A stretch of DNA of 64,000 bases. Source: Aeromonas veronii (lineage in GTDB: Bacteria; Pseudomonadota; Gammaproteobacteria; Enterobacterales; Aeromonadaceae). The position numbers were made by a program, and so were the translations under genes. Positions 55,714-64,000 of the stretch are shown here, piece after piece; position 1 is the first letter of the stretch, and the number at the start of each line of letters is the position of its first letter. The stretch is from positions 3,587,501 through 3,651,500 of the forward strand of contig NZ_CP157875.1 of the NCBI RefSeq assembly GCF_040215105.1, given 5' to 3'. The notes beneath the pieces were generated by a model that saw nothing but the letters and a program-made list of their open reading frames with translations, did not search any database and had not been told where the DNA came from.

Positions 55714-55976
55714 GTGACCAGAAAAGCGCCGCCCAGCCAAAGAATCCACTGCACGGGCTGACCCTTGAGGCGATAGTCACCGCCCTGGTGGCCCATTATG
55801 GCTGGGAAAAACTGGGCCAGGAGATCGCGATCCGCTGCTTCACCCAGGATCCCAGCATCAAATCCAGCCTCAAGTTCCTGCGCAAGACCCCCTGGGCACG
55901 GGAAAAGGTAGAGAGCCTCTATCTCTACGTCCAGCGCAAGCAGGCGAAACAGAAGGAAGCCCCAGATGGCCTTTAA
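55710..55976 (+). CDS. VF530-family DNA-binding protein (DUF2132)
   Basis: An 88-residue basic protein with the family signature [21 protein letters not shown] and [22 protein letters not shown]530 proteins are double-stranded-DNA-binding in structural studies but have no known role. ATG overlaps the psd stop (ATGA), so it is coupled to psd. Confidence 0.85.
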   Translation: MSDQKSAAQPKNPLHGLTLEAIVTALVAHYGWEKLGQEIAIRCFTQDPSIKSSLKFLRKTPWAREKVESLYLYVQRKQAKQKEAPDGL

Positions 55977-56217
55977 GATCACTTACACCTACAAGAAGCA
56001 GGCCAAAGAAATTGGCTATGCCAACGACAAGTTCAACAGCATCTACGACGCCATCGCCCATGCCGAGGGGATCAACCTTGCCAGCTTCCACGCCATGGAA
56101 GCCCAGCTGGCCCAGGTGTGCCGCCGTGACAAGAAGAGCGTGAAGGATTATCAGGAGAACTACTTCAGGGAACTGGGTTTCTCCAACATCGTCATCGAAC
56201 GGGATCTCAAGGAGTAA
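55966..56217 (+). CDS. Small hypothetical protein in the psd operon
   Basis: An 83-residue charged protein ([20 protein letters not shown], Lys- and Tyr-rich) overlapping the preceding gene by 11 bases. No membrane segment, signal or known motif is visible. I do not recognise a family. Confidence 0.75.
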   Translation: MAFKITYTYKKQAKEIGYANDKFNSIYDAIAHAEGINLASFHAMEAQLAQVCRRDKKSVKDYQENYFRELGFSNIVIERDLKE

Positions 56218-56219
56218 GC

Positions 56220-56624
56220 ATGCGTACCCTGACCCTGATGGCCGCCTCCCTGCTGCTGGCGGCCTGCAGCACCCCGACCCAGCCCCTGGTGGGCAACGAT
56301 CAGGATGACCACGGTTGCCGTGCCAGCGCCGGTTACCAGTGGTCGGCATTGACCAACCAGTGCGTACGGCTGTTCGAGCAGGCCATCCGCCTGCAACCCC
56401 TCGCATCCGGCGAGACCAGCAGCGCCTTCGTGCTGTTCAACGGCGATCAGAGCCAGGCCGAGCTGACCCTGCCTGATGGCGAGCAGGTCCGGCTGGTGCG
56501 TCAGGGGGAAGAGGGCAATCACTCCTGGCAGGGCGGTCGCTACCAGCTCTTCCCCTGGAAGGGTTATGTGCTCAAATCCGGTGAACAGGCGCTGTTCCAC
56601 GGTGACAGCGGCTTGCAGCCCTGA
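56220..56624 (+). CDS. Putative lipoprotein
   Basis: A 134-residue exported lipoprotein: lipobox LLAAC at residues about 12-16, then a small periplasmic domain with two further cysteines (GCRASAGYQWS, NQCVRL). It starts two bases after the previous gene and is last in the psd operon. No known domain is recognised. Confidence 0.8.
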   Translation: MRTLTLMAASLLLAACSTPTQPLVGNDQDDHGCRASAGYQWSALTNQCVRLFEQAIRLQPLASGETSSAFVLFNGDQSQAELTLPDGEQVRLVRQGEEGNHSWQGGRYQLFPWKGYVLKSGEQALFHGDSGLQP

Positions 56625-56642
56625 GCGCCACAGCACCTATCC

Positions 56643-56670
56643 AAGCCCCGGCTCCTGCCGGGGCTTTTTA
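56643..56670 (+). terminator. Terminator of the psd operon
   Basis: AAGCCCCGGC-TCCT-GCCGGGGCTT followed by TTTA. Confidence 0.88.
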
Positions 56671-56683
56671 TTGGGCGCCTCAT

Positions 56684-56710
56684 AAAAAAGCCACACCCGA
56701 AAGGGTGTGG
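56684..56710 (-). terminator. Terminator of the AhpD-like gene
   Basis: GCCACACCC-TTTC-GGGTGTGGC followed by TTTTTTATG on the minus strand. Confidence 0.8.
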
Positions 56711-56789
56711 CAAACAACAGGCTGGATTACTCAATCAACGCTAAACAGCGGCCTCAAGACGCTGGCTACGTCGAGGCTGCCGGGACACC

Positions 56790-57119
56790 TCAGCGATCTA
56801 TGGCGTCCAATACCCGGGCGGAATAGACCATGGCGGCCCCGGTGTTCATGGCGATGGCAACGCCCAGGGCATCGGCGATCTCCGCCCGGCTGGCGCCCTG
56901 CTTGAGGGCGGATTCGGCGTGCACCGCGATGCAGCCATCGCAGCGGGTGGTGACCGCCACCGCCAGGGAGATCAGCTCGCGGGTCTTGCCATCCAGGACA
57001 CCCTCCTTGCTGCCGGCGGATGAGAGCAGCTGATAACCCTTGAGGGTATCCGGGCTCAGGGTGCCCAGCTCCATCACGCGGCCGGTCAGTTCTTTACGGT
57101 ATTGTGCCCAATCTTGCAT
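56790..57119 (-). CDS. Carboxymuconolactone decarboxylase family protein (AhpD-like)
   Basis: A 109-residue all-helical protein with the AhpD-type redox motif CDGCIAVH and the family stretch ISLAVAVTTR. Members are alkylhydroperoxidases or gamma-carboxymuconolactone decarboxylases; the CXXCXXXH motif favours a peroxidase-type role. It is transcribed divergently from an AraC-type regulator, a frequent pairing that suggests the regulator controls it. Confidence 0.9.
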   Translation of the reverse strand: MQDWAQYRKELTGRVMELGTLSPDTLKGYQLLSSAGSKEGVLDGKTRELISLAVAVTTRCDGCIAVHAESALKQGASRAEIADALGVAIAMNTGAAMVYSARVLDAIDR

Positions 57120-57231
57120 CTTGACTCTCCTCTGGGGTGAACGGGCACCTGCCCGTTCGATGGAGCCAGTATTGCATCTAGGGGTGATTCAATTAATACT
57201 TAAAGGACGCAAATAAACACCATATCGAATC

Positions 57232-58146
57232 ATGAGTGACATAGATCAGTTGATCGGCCAGGCCGGGATCCGCGGCTCCTTCGATGTGCGCTGCCTCTAT
57301 CGCGGCGGCTTCGCCCTCCCCCACCCGCAGAGTCCGAGCGGGGTCATGCCCTTTCATCTGCTGATGAAGGGGGAGATCCGGGTCAGCACCCAACAGGGTC
57401 AGGAGGTGACCTTGCAACCGGGTGAACTGCTGCTGCTGCCGGGGGGGGAGCCCCACACCATCTGGCGGGGCGGCGACCCCCTGGCGGACATCGAAGATGA
57501 CGCAGGCCTGCTGCCCGTTCGTGGCGACGGAGGGGATGAGGTGGAGTTTCTGTGCGGCGAGTTTCATTACCAGGGCCCCCTGCGCCCCCTGCTGCTGGAC
57601 GCCCTGCCAAGCCCACTGTGCATCCCCCTGCTGGCCAGCGAGTCCCGCGAGGCGCTGGCCCTGGTGCTCGCCCTGATCCGCCAGGAGCTGACCCGTGAGC
57701 AGCAAGGCTCGAGCGCCGTGCTGACGGCCCTGAGCCAGGTGTTGCTGGCCATGGGGCTGCGCGCCCACGCCAGCGATCCCGGCGGGGCGCTTGGCCTCAT
57801 CGGCGCCCTGCAGGATGCGCGGCTGGGTCGCTCCCTGCAAGCCATGCTGGCCAATCCCGCCCATCCCTGGAGCGTGGACGAACTGGCGACCCTGGCCGCC
57901 ATGTCGCGTGCCACCTATTTTCGCCATTTCCGCCAGCGCCTGGGGTGCAGCGTCTGGGAGTTCATGGTACGGGTACGCATGGTGCGGGCGGCGGAGTTGC
58001 TGCGCCAGCCGGATCACCTGCCCATCGGCGAGGTGGCCCAGCGGGTGGGTTATCAGTCCGAGGCGGCTTTTGCCAAGGCCTTCAAGCAATCCACCGGGCT
58101 CGCCCCAGGCAAGTTTCGCCAGCAGGGGCCGGCCTTCGGGGAGTGA
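57232..58146 (+). CDS. AraC-family transcriptional regulator with cupin_6 domain
   Basis: A 304-residue regulator. The N-terminal cupin_6 domain (GVMPFHLLMKGEIRV, QPGELLLLPGGEPHTIW) would bind a ligand and the C-terminal double helix-turn-helix (SVDELATLAAMSRATYFRHF and IGEVAQRVGYQSEAAFAKAF) binds DNA. It is divergent from the AhpD-like gene 112 bases away. Ligand unknown. Confidence 0.92.
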   Translation: MSDIDQLIGQAGIRGSFDVRCLYRGGFALPHPQSPSGVMPFHLLMKGEIRVSTQQGQEVTLQPGELLLLPGGEPHTIWRGGDPLADIEDDAGLLPVRGDGGDEVEFLCGEFHYQGPLRPLLLDALPSPLCIPLLASESREALALVLALIRQELTREQQGSSAVLTALSQVLLAMGLRAHASDPGGALGLIGALQDARLGRSLQAMLANPAHPWSVDELATLAAMSRATYFRHFRQRLGCSVWEFMVRVRMVRAAELLRQPDHLPIGEVAQRVGYQSEAAFAKAFKQSTGLAPGKFRQQGPAFGE

Positions 58147-58151
58147 CGGGC

Positions 58152-58182
58152 AAAAAAAGACCCCGCTGCACGCAGCGGGGTC
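58152..58182 (-). terminator. Terminator of the lipoprotein gene
   Basis: AGACCCCGCTGC-GTGC-AGCGGGGTCT followed by TTTTTTGCC on the minus strand. Confidence 0.85.
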
Positions 58183-58212
58183 TGTGATCGTCAGGCTGTC
58201 CGGTGAGCGGGA

Positions 58213-58707
58213 TCAGTTGCTGAGGGTTGCGAACAGGCTCTGTTCCAGGCTGCCGCGGGAGACGCAGACCGGCGTGATGGAGGGAGCCAGTACCCGTTCA
58301 CCCGAGCCTTCGACGAAATAGAGCTGGGTGTTGCCCTTGACGTTGACGGTGGCGACGCTGTTGTTGCCGCTCTGGGTGATGATCAGGTTGATCTGCAGAT
58401 TGGGGTTGCCCAGCGCCACTTTGGAGCCCATGGTGCCACAATCCAGCCACTCCAGGCCGTCGGCCGAGTTCTCAACGTTGGCGGTCATCAGGCCGGAACC
58501 ACGTTGGCTGTTCTCGATGTTGAGGCCGTGATCCCCAAACCACTTCTCGGCCCGGGCCCACACCAGATCCACCGGGATCTGCATCTCCTGGGTATTGTTG
58601 GTCGCCTTGGCAACCGGCGGGGTATAGCGATATTGCTCGCCACCGTTGTTGTCACTGGCACAACCGACCATCAACAGGGCCAGGGCGCCCCCCATTATCT
58701 TCTTCAT
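58213..58707 (-). CDS. Putative outer-membrane or periplasmic lipoprotein
   Basis: A 164-residue exported lipoprotein with lipobox LMVGC after a short hydrophobic stretch (MGGALALLMVGC). The mature domain (VDLVWARAEKWFGDHGLNI, SVATVNVKGNTQLYFV) has an alternating strand/helix pattern recalling the repeat fold of BamC, but identity is too weak to name it. The start at 58707 opens the signal sequence. Confidence 0.75.
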   Translation of the reverse strand: MKKIMGGALALLMVGCASDNNGGEQYRYTPPVAKATNNTQEMQIPVDLVWARAEKWFGDHGLNIENSQRGSGLMTANVENSADGLEWLDCGTMGSKVALGNPNLQINLIITQSGNNSVATVNVKGNTQLYFVEGSGERVLAPSITPVCVSRGSLEQSLFATLSN

Positions 58708-58845
58708 GCTGCTTCTCTCGTCCATAAGGCCACCACAGGCCAATCGGCGGCTATTATGAGGCCGGCGCGACAGGCTGTCAGCAGGGATCGGCACAAATGA
58801 TCGCCATTAACCCAAGCTTTACAAAATTGGCTTGTTATCATAGAT

Positions 58846-60849
58846 TTGCTCGAAATCTCCCCGGTGGACGCCCACGTGCCTTCCTCGCTCAACCTGGCTC
58901 TGCTCCAGCAGATCATCGACCAGTTGCCCATGAATATCTTTTGCCGGGATGCCAGCGGACGCTACCTGTTCGCCAACCAGATATTCGCGCAAGAGGCCGG
59001 GCTGCAGCACCCCAGCGAACTCATCGGCAAGACGGATGCCGAGATGCCGTGGGGAGATCTGTTCAGGGAGGAGGATCAACGTCTGCTGGCCGAGGGCCAC
59101 CCCTTGCTCCACCAGCAGCTCCACTGTCATAGCGGCGAGCACACTAGCTGGATGGAGATCCACAAGGTGCCCCTCTATGACGAGCAGGGCAATCCCCTCG
59201 CCCTGTTTGGCATGGTCAGCGCCATCGATCAGCGCAAGGAGCTGGAGCAGACCTTCCGCCAGCAACAGCTGCTGCAACGCCGCCTGCTGGATGCCATCCC
59301 GGATCTCATCCGGCTGGAAGACCATCAAGGGGTGCTCATCGACTGCAATCAGGCCTTCCTCGATTTCATGGGGCTGACGGCGAGCGAGGCCATCGGCCAT
59401 CGCGTCACGCCGCATCTGCCGGTGAAACAGACCATGGGACAGGGCGAGTACTGTCTGATGGATGCGGAGGGTCAGGGCCGCCATCTGGAGATCACCCGCA
59501 TCGAGGTGCCGGACGAAGAGGGCAACGCCCTCGGCATCCTCACCCTGGGCCGTGACATTACGGGGCTGCGCACCACCCAGGCCCAGTTGCAGCAGGAGCA
59601 GCATTACGACAGCCTCACCGGCCTGCTCAAACTCTCCCACTTCCTGCAGACCAGCCGTCATCTGGGCGCCCGCAAGGCCAGCCTGCTGCTGCTGGACTTG
59701 CAACATTTTCGCGAGATCAACGATCGCTTCGGCATCCGTGTCGCCGATCGCCTGCTGAGCCAGGTGGCCCGCCGCCTGCAGCGACTGGCGCCTCCCAACT
59801 CCCTGCTCTGCCGGGTCGCCGCCGATGACTTCGCCCTGCTGCTGCCGGAGCTCCCCATCCCCTTGAGCGACTGGGGCCGCAACCTGCAGCAGGAGCTGAT
59901 GATCCCCTATCAGGTGGAGGAGCACAGGATCCAGATCCCGGTCTTCCTCGGTATCGCCCACGGCAAGGCCAAGGATGCCGAGCGCCTGCTGAGCCACGCC
60001 GAGGCGGCCCTCGCCCAGGGCAAACGCCAGCAGCAGCACTGGACGCTGTTCGACCCCGAACTCGATGCCAAACTCCGGCGCCGCCAGCTCATCGCCGCCC
60101 AGCTGCCCCTTGCCATCAAGTCGGCCCAGCTGACCGCCGTCTATCAGCCCATCATCTGCACCCACAACAACAAGTTGCACGGTGCCGAGCTGCTCTGCCG
60201 CTGGCCCCACGCCGAGTTGGGGATGATCTCTCCCGATGAGTTCATCCCCCTGGCCGAAGAGCTCGGCCTCATCGGCCAACTCGGCCAGCTGATGCTGGAG
60301 CAGGGCTGCGCCCAGCTGGCCCATTGGCAACAGGTGGCGCCGGATCTGGTGCTCTCCGTCAATCTGTCGCCGCTGCAATTTCGCGATCCCGAGCTCTGCC
60401 AACAGATCTTCGCCTGCATCGAGCGCCACGGCCTCGCCCCCTGGCAGCTGGAGCTGGAGATCACCGAAGGGGTGTTGATGGAGAATGCCGACGAGATCGA
60501 GAGCAACCTCGCCAGTCTGATCGAGGCGGGCTTTCACCTCGCCATCGATGACTTCGGCACCGGCTACTGTTCGCTGGCCTACTTGCCGAGGCTGCAGGTC
60601 GCGACCCTCAAGCTGGACAAGAGCTTCACCCAGGGCTTGGCCACCAACCAGGCCACCACCGCCATCGTGCGCTCCGTCATCGGGCTGGCCCACGAGCTCG
60701 GCATCAAGATCACCGCCGAAGGGGTGGAGACGCCAGAACAGCAGTCCTGGCTGGCCCAGGCCGGTTGCGACCGCCTGCAGGGCTACCTGTTCAGCCGCCC
60801 CCTGCCTCCCGACGAGTTTGCCCTCAGCTACCAGTTACCCCAGCGCTGA
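58846..60849 (+). CDS. PAS-GGDEF-EAL protein, probable cyclic-di-GMP phosphodiesterase
   Basis: A 667-residue cytoplasmic signalling protein. Two PAS-like regions (IIDQLPMNIFCRDASGRYLF and DAIPDLIRLEDHQGVLIDC) are followed by a degenerate GGDEF domain reading RVAADDFALLL, where the two catalytic glycines are lost, then an EAL domain. The EAL motif reads AELLCRW but the other active-site blocks are intact (SVNLSPLQFRD, LEITEGVL, IDDFGTGYCSLAYL, TAEGVETPEQ), so hydrolysis of cyclic di-GMP is likely. The start is uncertain: TTG 58846, or GTG 58863. No upstream domain is missing. Confidence 0.85.
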   Translation: MLEISPVDAHVPSSLNLALLQQIIDQLPMNIFCRDASGRYLFANQIFAQEAGLQHPSELIGKTDAEMPWGDLFREEDQRLLAEGHPLLHQQLHCHSGEHTSWMEIHKVPLYDEQGNPLALFGMVSAIDQRKELEQTFRQQQLLQRRLLDAIPDLIRLEDHQGVLIDCNQAFLDFMGLTASEAIGHRVTPHLPVKQTMGQGEYCLMDAEGQGRHLEITRIEVPDEEGNALGILTLGRDITGLRTTQAQLQQEQHYDSLTGLLKLSHFLQTSRHLGARKASLLLLDLQHFREINDRFGIRVADRLLSQVARRLQRLAPPNSLLCRVAADDFALLLPELPIPLSDWGRNLQQELMIPYQVEEHRIQIPVFLGIAHGKAKDAERLLSHAEAALAQGKRQQQHWTLFDPELDAKLRRRQLIAAQLPLAIKSAQLTAVYQPIICTHNNKLHGAELLCRWPHAELGMISPDEFIPLAEELGLIGQLGQLMLEQGCAQLAHWQQVAPDLVLSVNLSPLQFRDPELCQQIFACIERHGLAPWQLELEITEGVLMENADEIESNLASLIEAGFHLAIDDFGTGYCSLAYLPRLQVATLKLDKSFTQGLATNQATTAIVRSVIGLAHELGIKITAEGVETPEQQSWLAQAGCDRLQGYLFSRPLPPDEFALSYQLPQR

Positions 60850-60857
60850 CGCTCACA

Positions 60858-60888
60858 GCAACAAGGCCACCCGAGGGTGGCCTTGTTG
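60858..60888 (+). terminator. Terminator of the EAL protein gene
   Basis: CAACAAGGCCACCC-GAG-GGTGGCCTTGTTG, a strong stem with a weak U-tract; it may serve both converging genes. Confidence 0.6.
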
Positions 60889-61010
60889 CGTTGGCAGAGG
60901 GCGACAGTGACACGCTGACTCCTGCAAGCCGGTGCCCCAACCGTCGTCCTCCGCCCCGTCTTTTGCAAGCAAGTGGGCAGCGTCTTCCCGGCAAGGTTGG
61001 GATGCGCACC

Positions 61011-61358
61011 TTACTCCTGGAAGTAGGTGCCCCAGCCGTCATAATCCACCCCGTATTTCTCAAGGATGGGCAGCATCTTCTCGATGTCGGCCAGGATGGG
61101 TTCAATCTCCAGCTTGCGTTCTACGGTGGCATCGAAGCAGAAGATGGTGGCGCCGTCATCCAGCTCCATCTCTTCGGCATCGGTCACCTCGAAGCCAGCC
61201 TTGAACAGGTCGACCGCCGCCTTCTCCAGCAGATCGAAATCCTGGCAGGCGAAGTGGTGCTCGATCTCGTAGTCCACATCCGGATTGCTGCCGTCGGCCA
61301 GCAGCTCGTTGACGATGGCGGTAGTCTCTTCGCGCCACTCCTGCATATTGATACTCAT
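61011..61358 (-). CDS. rraB: Ribonuclease E inhibitor RraB
   Basis: A 115-residue acidic protein inhibiting RNase E and thereby affecting mRNA turnover. Family segments are MQEWREETTAIVNELLADG, DYEIEHHFACQDFDLLEKAA and YGVDYDGWGTYFQE at the C-terminus. The start at 61358 has AGGGGT upstream; the long open frame extending further upstream is not conserved. Slightly shorter than the E. coli protein (138). Confidence 0.92.
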   Translation of the reverse strand: MSINMQEWREETTAIVNELLADGSNPDVDYEIEHHFACQDFDLLEKAAVDLFKAGFEVTDAEEMELDDGATIFCFDATVERKLEIEPILADIEKMLPILEKYGVDYDGWGTYFQE

Positions 61359-61778
61359 ATAAACCCCTGACGCTCTTGGATGGATGTCGACACCTGGCCG
61401 CGGCGCCGCGCCAGTGGGTGCGACTCGCCCGCCAGGGCACAGTTGCGGCCAAGCATACTCGCAGAGCCCGGCCGGCTCAATGCGGCAACCCAAGATAAGT
61501 GCCGGGCCCCCTCCCTCCCAAATGGTGGTGGCCGGAAAAAGGCGCAAACAGCGCAATAAACCAGCGTTGAAAACCCCGTCAACAGATCCAGCCACCATGA
61601 ACACCAGCAATGGTGCACGGACCCAGTGGATCGTAAAAAAAGCAGTCTCTTTCACCATCGACGCCGGAGTGACAAACCGCCCCCACGCAGGTATCAAGGG
61701 ACGCGGGTGAATCACTACCCGTCAGGAAAGCGGAGCCCCGTGGGCTCCCTTTTTGATCATGTGAAGGAGCACATAGTC
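61359..61778. other. Divergent non-coding region between rraB and the M6 protease gene
   Basis: A 420-base stretch with the rraB promoter on one side and, on the other, the leader of the protease gene including the terminator at 61732-61755. Overlapping long open frames here lack ribosome sites or homology-like features; I call none. Confidence 0.55.
61732..61755 (+). terminator. Intrinsic terminator just upstream of the M6 protease start
   Basis: GGAGCCC-CGT-GGGCTCC followed by C and five T, ending 24 bases before the ATG. No plus-strand gene precedes it in the 420-base gap, so it either ends a small RNA or is a leader attenuator of the protease gene. Confidence 0.65.
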
Positions 61779-64000
61779 ATGCCCAAAAAAACAATAATGA
61801 GCCTGCTTGTCGGCTCGACCCTTATGATTGGAAACCACGCCCTGGCCGCCCCGGCCCACGGCCCCTTCGATGCCCCCCTTGCCGACGAGGTGAAGGTGCT
61901 GGAGATGCTCAAGAAGAGCGGCCGCATCCCGACCCTGGCCTCGCCGGAGCAGGAGCAGGCCGCCCTGGCCCGCTACTACCGCGAGAAGGCTCGCACCTAC
62001 CCCGGCAGCAGCGGCAGCCTGGCCCAGAAAGAGGGCAAGGTGCGGGAGACCATCCTCAAGAAGATCCGGCTGAACGGCACGGCGCGCCCCGGGGATCGGG
62101 TGCCCACCCTGCTGCTCAAGTCCATCGAGAAGGAGACCTACAGAGGCAAGATGCGCAAGGACAAGATCCTCGCCATCCTGGTGGACTTCCCCGACTACCC
62201 GAAGAACAGCCTGAGCCCGGAGCTCACCAAGATGTACTACCCGGACTACAACCCGGCCCACTACAACGATCTGTTGTTCTCCGCCAAGGGCTATGCGGGC
62301 CCGAACGGCGAGCGGTTCATCTCCATGCGCCAGTTCTACGAGCAGCAGTCCGGCCAGAGCTACAGCGTGCGCGGCCAGGTAGCGGGCTGGTATACCGCCG
62401 AGAAGAGCGTCACCTACTACGGCAGCAACAAGGATGAGACCGCTGTGCGGGAGCTGGTGAAGGAGGCTCTGATCCAGGTGGCCGGGGATCCGACCATCGA
62501 CCTGTCCGAGTTTGATCAGGAGGATCGTTACGATCTCAACGGCAACGGCAATCGCAACGAGCCGGACGGCCTCATCGACCACCTGATGATCTTCCACTCC
62601 AGCGTGGGGGAAGAGGCGGGCGGCGGCGATCTCGGCGAAGACGCCATCTGGGCCCACCGCTGGAACCTGGGAAGCCCCTACCCCATCCCGGGCACCAGCA
62701 GCCCGAACGGCAACTTCGGAGGCCAGTATGCGGCCTACGACTACACCATCCAGCCCATAGACGCGGCGGCCGGGGTCTGCGCCCACGAATATGGCCACGA
62801 TCTGGGGCTACCGGACGAGTACGACACCAAGTACAGCGGCAAGGGCGAGCCGGTGGCGACCTGGTCCATCATGTCATCCGGCTCCTGGGCCGGGGTGATC
62901 GGCGGCACCGAGCCCACCGGTTTCTCCGCCTGGGCCAAGGAGTATCTGCAGGCCTCCCTCGGCGGCAACTGGCTGCACGGCAGCAACGTGCACGTCGACG
63001 AGCTGAACGGTCGCGGCAACGTCTACATGCTGGATCAGGCCAACGACAAGGGGCGCAACGACGATGTGGTGCGCATCAACCTGCCTCCCAAGCAGATCCC
63101 CCTCAATCCCCCCTACGCCGGCCAGTACCAGTACCACGGCGGCAAGGGCAACAACCTGGACAACCGCATGAACCTCGCGCTGGATCTCAGCGGCAGGCAG
63201 AGCGCCAGCCTCAGCTTCAAGGCCTGGTACCAGATTGAGGAGGGCTTCGACTACGCCAGGGTACTGGTCAACGGCGAGCCCATCCCGGGCAACCTGACCC
63301 GCACCGACGATCCGAACGGCGTCGGCTTCGGGGTCGGCATCACGGGGGATTCCGGCGGCTGGGCCGATGCCGACTTTGACTTGAGTCCCTGGGCCGGACA
63401 GCGCATCACCCTCAGCCTGCAATACCAAAGCGATGCGGGTGTGGCCGAGAACGGCCTGTTCGTGGATGAGCTGCAGGTCATCGCCGATGGGGAGACCCTG
63501 CTCAGCGATGGCGCCGAGGGGAGCAGCGCCTTCACTCTCGCCGGTTTCGTGCAGAGCAACGGCAAGGAAGCCAAGGATCACTACTATCTCGCCGAGTGGC
63601 GCAACCACGCCGGGGTCGACAAGGGGCTGGCCCACATCAACGTGGCGGATCAGCTGATACGCTACGAGCCGGGCCTGCTGCTCTGGTACGTGGACAACAG
63701 CCAGAGCAACAACTGGGTCGGCCAGCATCCGGGTGAGGGTTTCCTCGGGGTGGTGGACGGGGATCAGCGCACCCTGCACTGGAGCGACGGCGACGTCGCC
63801 GGCACCCGCTACCAGATCCACGATGCCACCTTCAGCTTAGGCTTCCAGCGCCCCCTCGATCTCACCCATCCGAGCGGCGCTCTGCTGCGGGACTTCTGGG
63901 TGACGCCCAACCGGGTCTTCAAGGACTCGCGCAGCTATCAGCGCGAGGCGATCCCGGACGCAGGCCGGCTGCTGCCCGAATATGGCCTCAAGATCAGTGT
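61779..64000 (+). CDS. M6-family metalloprotease (immune inhibitor A / PrtV-like), 5' part
   Basis: The gene runs off the window; 740 codons are visible with no stop. The ATG at 61779 follows AAGGAGC. A signal peptide (MSLLVGSTLMIGNHALAAP) precedes a propeptide and the zinc protease domain with HEYGHDLGLPDEYD (HExxH at residues 336-340). A further beta-rich region (NLALDLSGRQSASLSFKA) follows, as in InhA. Secreted M6 proteases degrade host and environmental proteins and several are virulence factors (Vibrio PrtV). Domain content at the C-terminus, often PKD repeats, cannot be seen. Confidence 0.88.
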   Translation, partial: MPKKTIMSLLVGSTLMIGNHALAAPAHGPFDAPLADEVKVLEMLKKSGRIPTLASPEQEQAALARYYREKARTYPGSSGSLAQKEGKVRETILKKIRLNGTARPGDRVPTLLLKSIEKETYRGKMRKDKILAILVDFPDYPKNSLSPELTKMYYPDYNPAHYNDLLFSAKGYAGPNGERFISMRQFYEQQSGQSYSVRGQVAGWYTAEKSVTYYGSNKDETAVRELVKEALIQVAGDPTIDLSEFDQEDRYDLNGNGNRNEPDGLIDHLMIFHSSVGEEAGGGDLGEDAIWAHRWNLGSPYPIPGTSSPNGNFGGQYAAYDYTIQPIDAAAGVCAHEYGHDLGLPDEYDTKYSGKGEPVATWSIMSSGSWAGVIGGTEPTGFSAWAKEYLQASLGGNWLHGSNVHVDELNGRGNVYMLDQANDKGRNDDVVRINLPPKQIPLNPPYAGQYQYHGGKGNNLDNRMNLALDLSGRQSASLSFKAWYQIEEGFDYARVLVNGEPIPGNLTRTDDPNGVGFGVGITGDSGGWADADFDLSPWAGQRITLSLQYQSDAGVAENGLFVDELQVIADGETLLSDGAEGSSAFTLAGFVQSNGKEAKDHYYLAEWRNHAGVDKGLAHINVADQLIRYEPGLLLWYVDNSQSNNWVGQHPGEGFLGVVDGDQRTLHWSDGDVAGTRYQIHDATFSLGFQRPLDLTHPSGALLRDFWVTPNRVFKDSRSYQREAIPDAGRLLPEYGLKIS

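Overview
The window is GC-rich gammaproteobacterial chromosome and most resembles Aeromonas. This is inferred from content: the gpt-frsA-crl-proB-proA block next to pepD that is familiar from enteric and Vibrio-type genomes, an ExeM-like nuclease with a GlyGly-CTERM tail, a large secreted GH18 chitinase, an M6 (InhA/PrtV-like) protease, and gltX beside tRNA-Ala(GGC) genes. I see no insertion sequence, prophage or CRISPR array. It reads as ordinary core and lineage-specific chromosome.

Layout. 1-3.5 kb: a di-haem cytochrome c peroxidase and a psuK-psuG pseudouridine catabolism pair. 3.5-14.4 kb: a minus-strand nitrate/nitrite assimilation cluster running nasA, cobA (sirohaem), nasT (ANTAR antiterminator), nrtA-nrtB-nrtC transporter, nirB-nirD. 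Intrinsic terminators sit in the leaders of both nasA and nrtA, the expected targets of NasT. 14.6-17.4 kb: an RNA methyltransferase, a periplasmic binding-like protein, a universal stress protein and an L,D-transpeptidase-like protein. 17.5-25.5 kb: proA, proB, crl, frsA, gpt and pepD. Two unannotated small ORFs, each with a strong Shine-Dalgarno and a consensus CRP palindrome upstream, flank pepD. 25.5-31.6 kb: a Yej-type peptide ABC transporter with two separate ATPases and a 35-codon linker ORF made by duplication of the second ATPase's start.

31.6-40.2 kb: an AT-rich gap, then a TonB-dependent receptor followed by a DUF3450/TtpC/ExbB/ExbD/TonB/TPR operon, a dedicated outer-membrane energising set. 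40.3-46.0 kb: a chitinase and a secreted nuclease transcribed divergently around a perfect palindrome. 46.1-48.4 kb: five tRNA-Ala(GGC) genes and gltX. 48.6-52 kb: a chemoreceptor, an OapA-like protein and a cold-shock protein. 52.2-53 kb: seven tRNA-Gly(GCC) genes whose spacers alternate between two types. 53.1-58.8 kb: orn, rsgA, psd with three small downstream genes, an AhpD-like/AraC divergent pair and a lipoprotein. 58.8-64 kb: a PAS/degenerate GGDEF/EAL protein, rraB and the 5' part of an M6 metalloprotease that runs off the window.

The genes form a few working sets: nitrate to ammonium assimilation with its own cofactor gene and RNA-based control; proline synthesis and peptide use (proBA, pepD, Yej transporter); TonB-driven uptake; and secreted hydrolases. 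The most interesting unexplained items are the two CRP-site-associated small-ORF transcripts around pepD, the two-terminator nitrate attenuation circuit with no visible NasS sensor, and two independent in-frame duplications of protein N-termini (nirB and the Yej ATPase).
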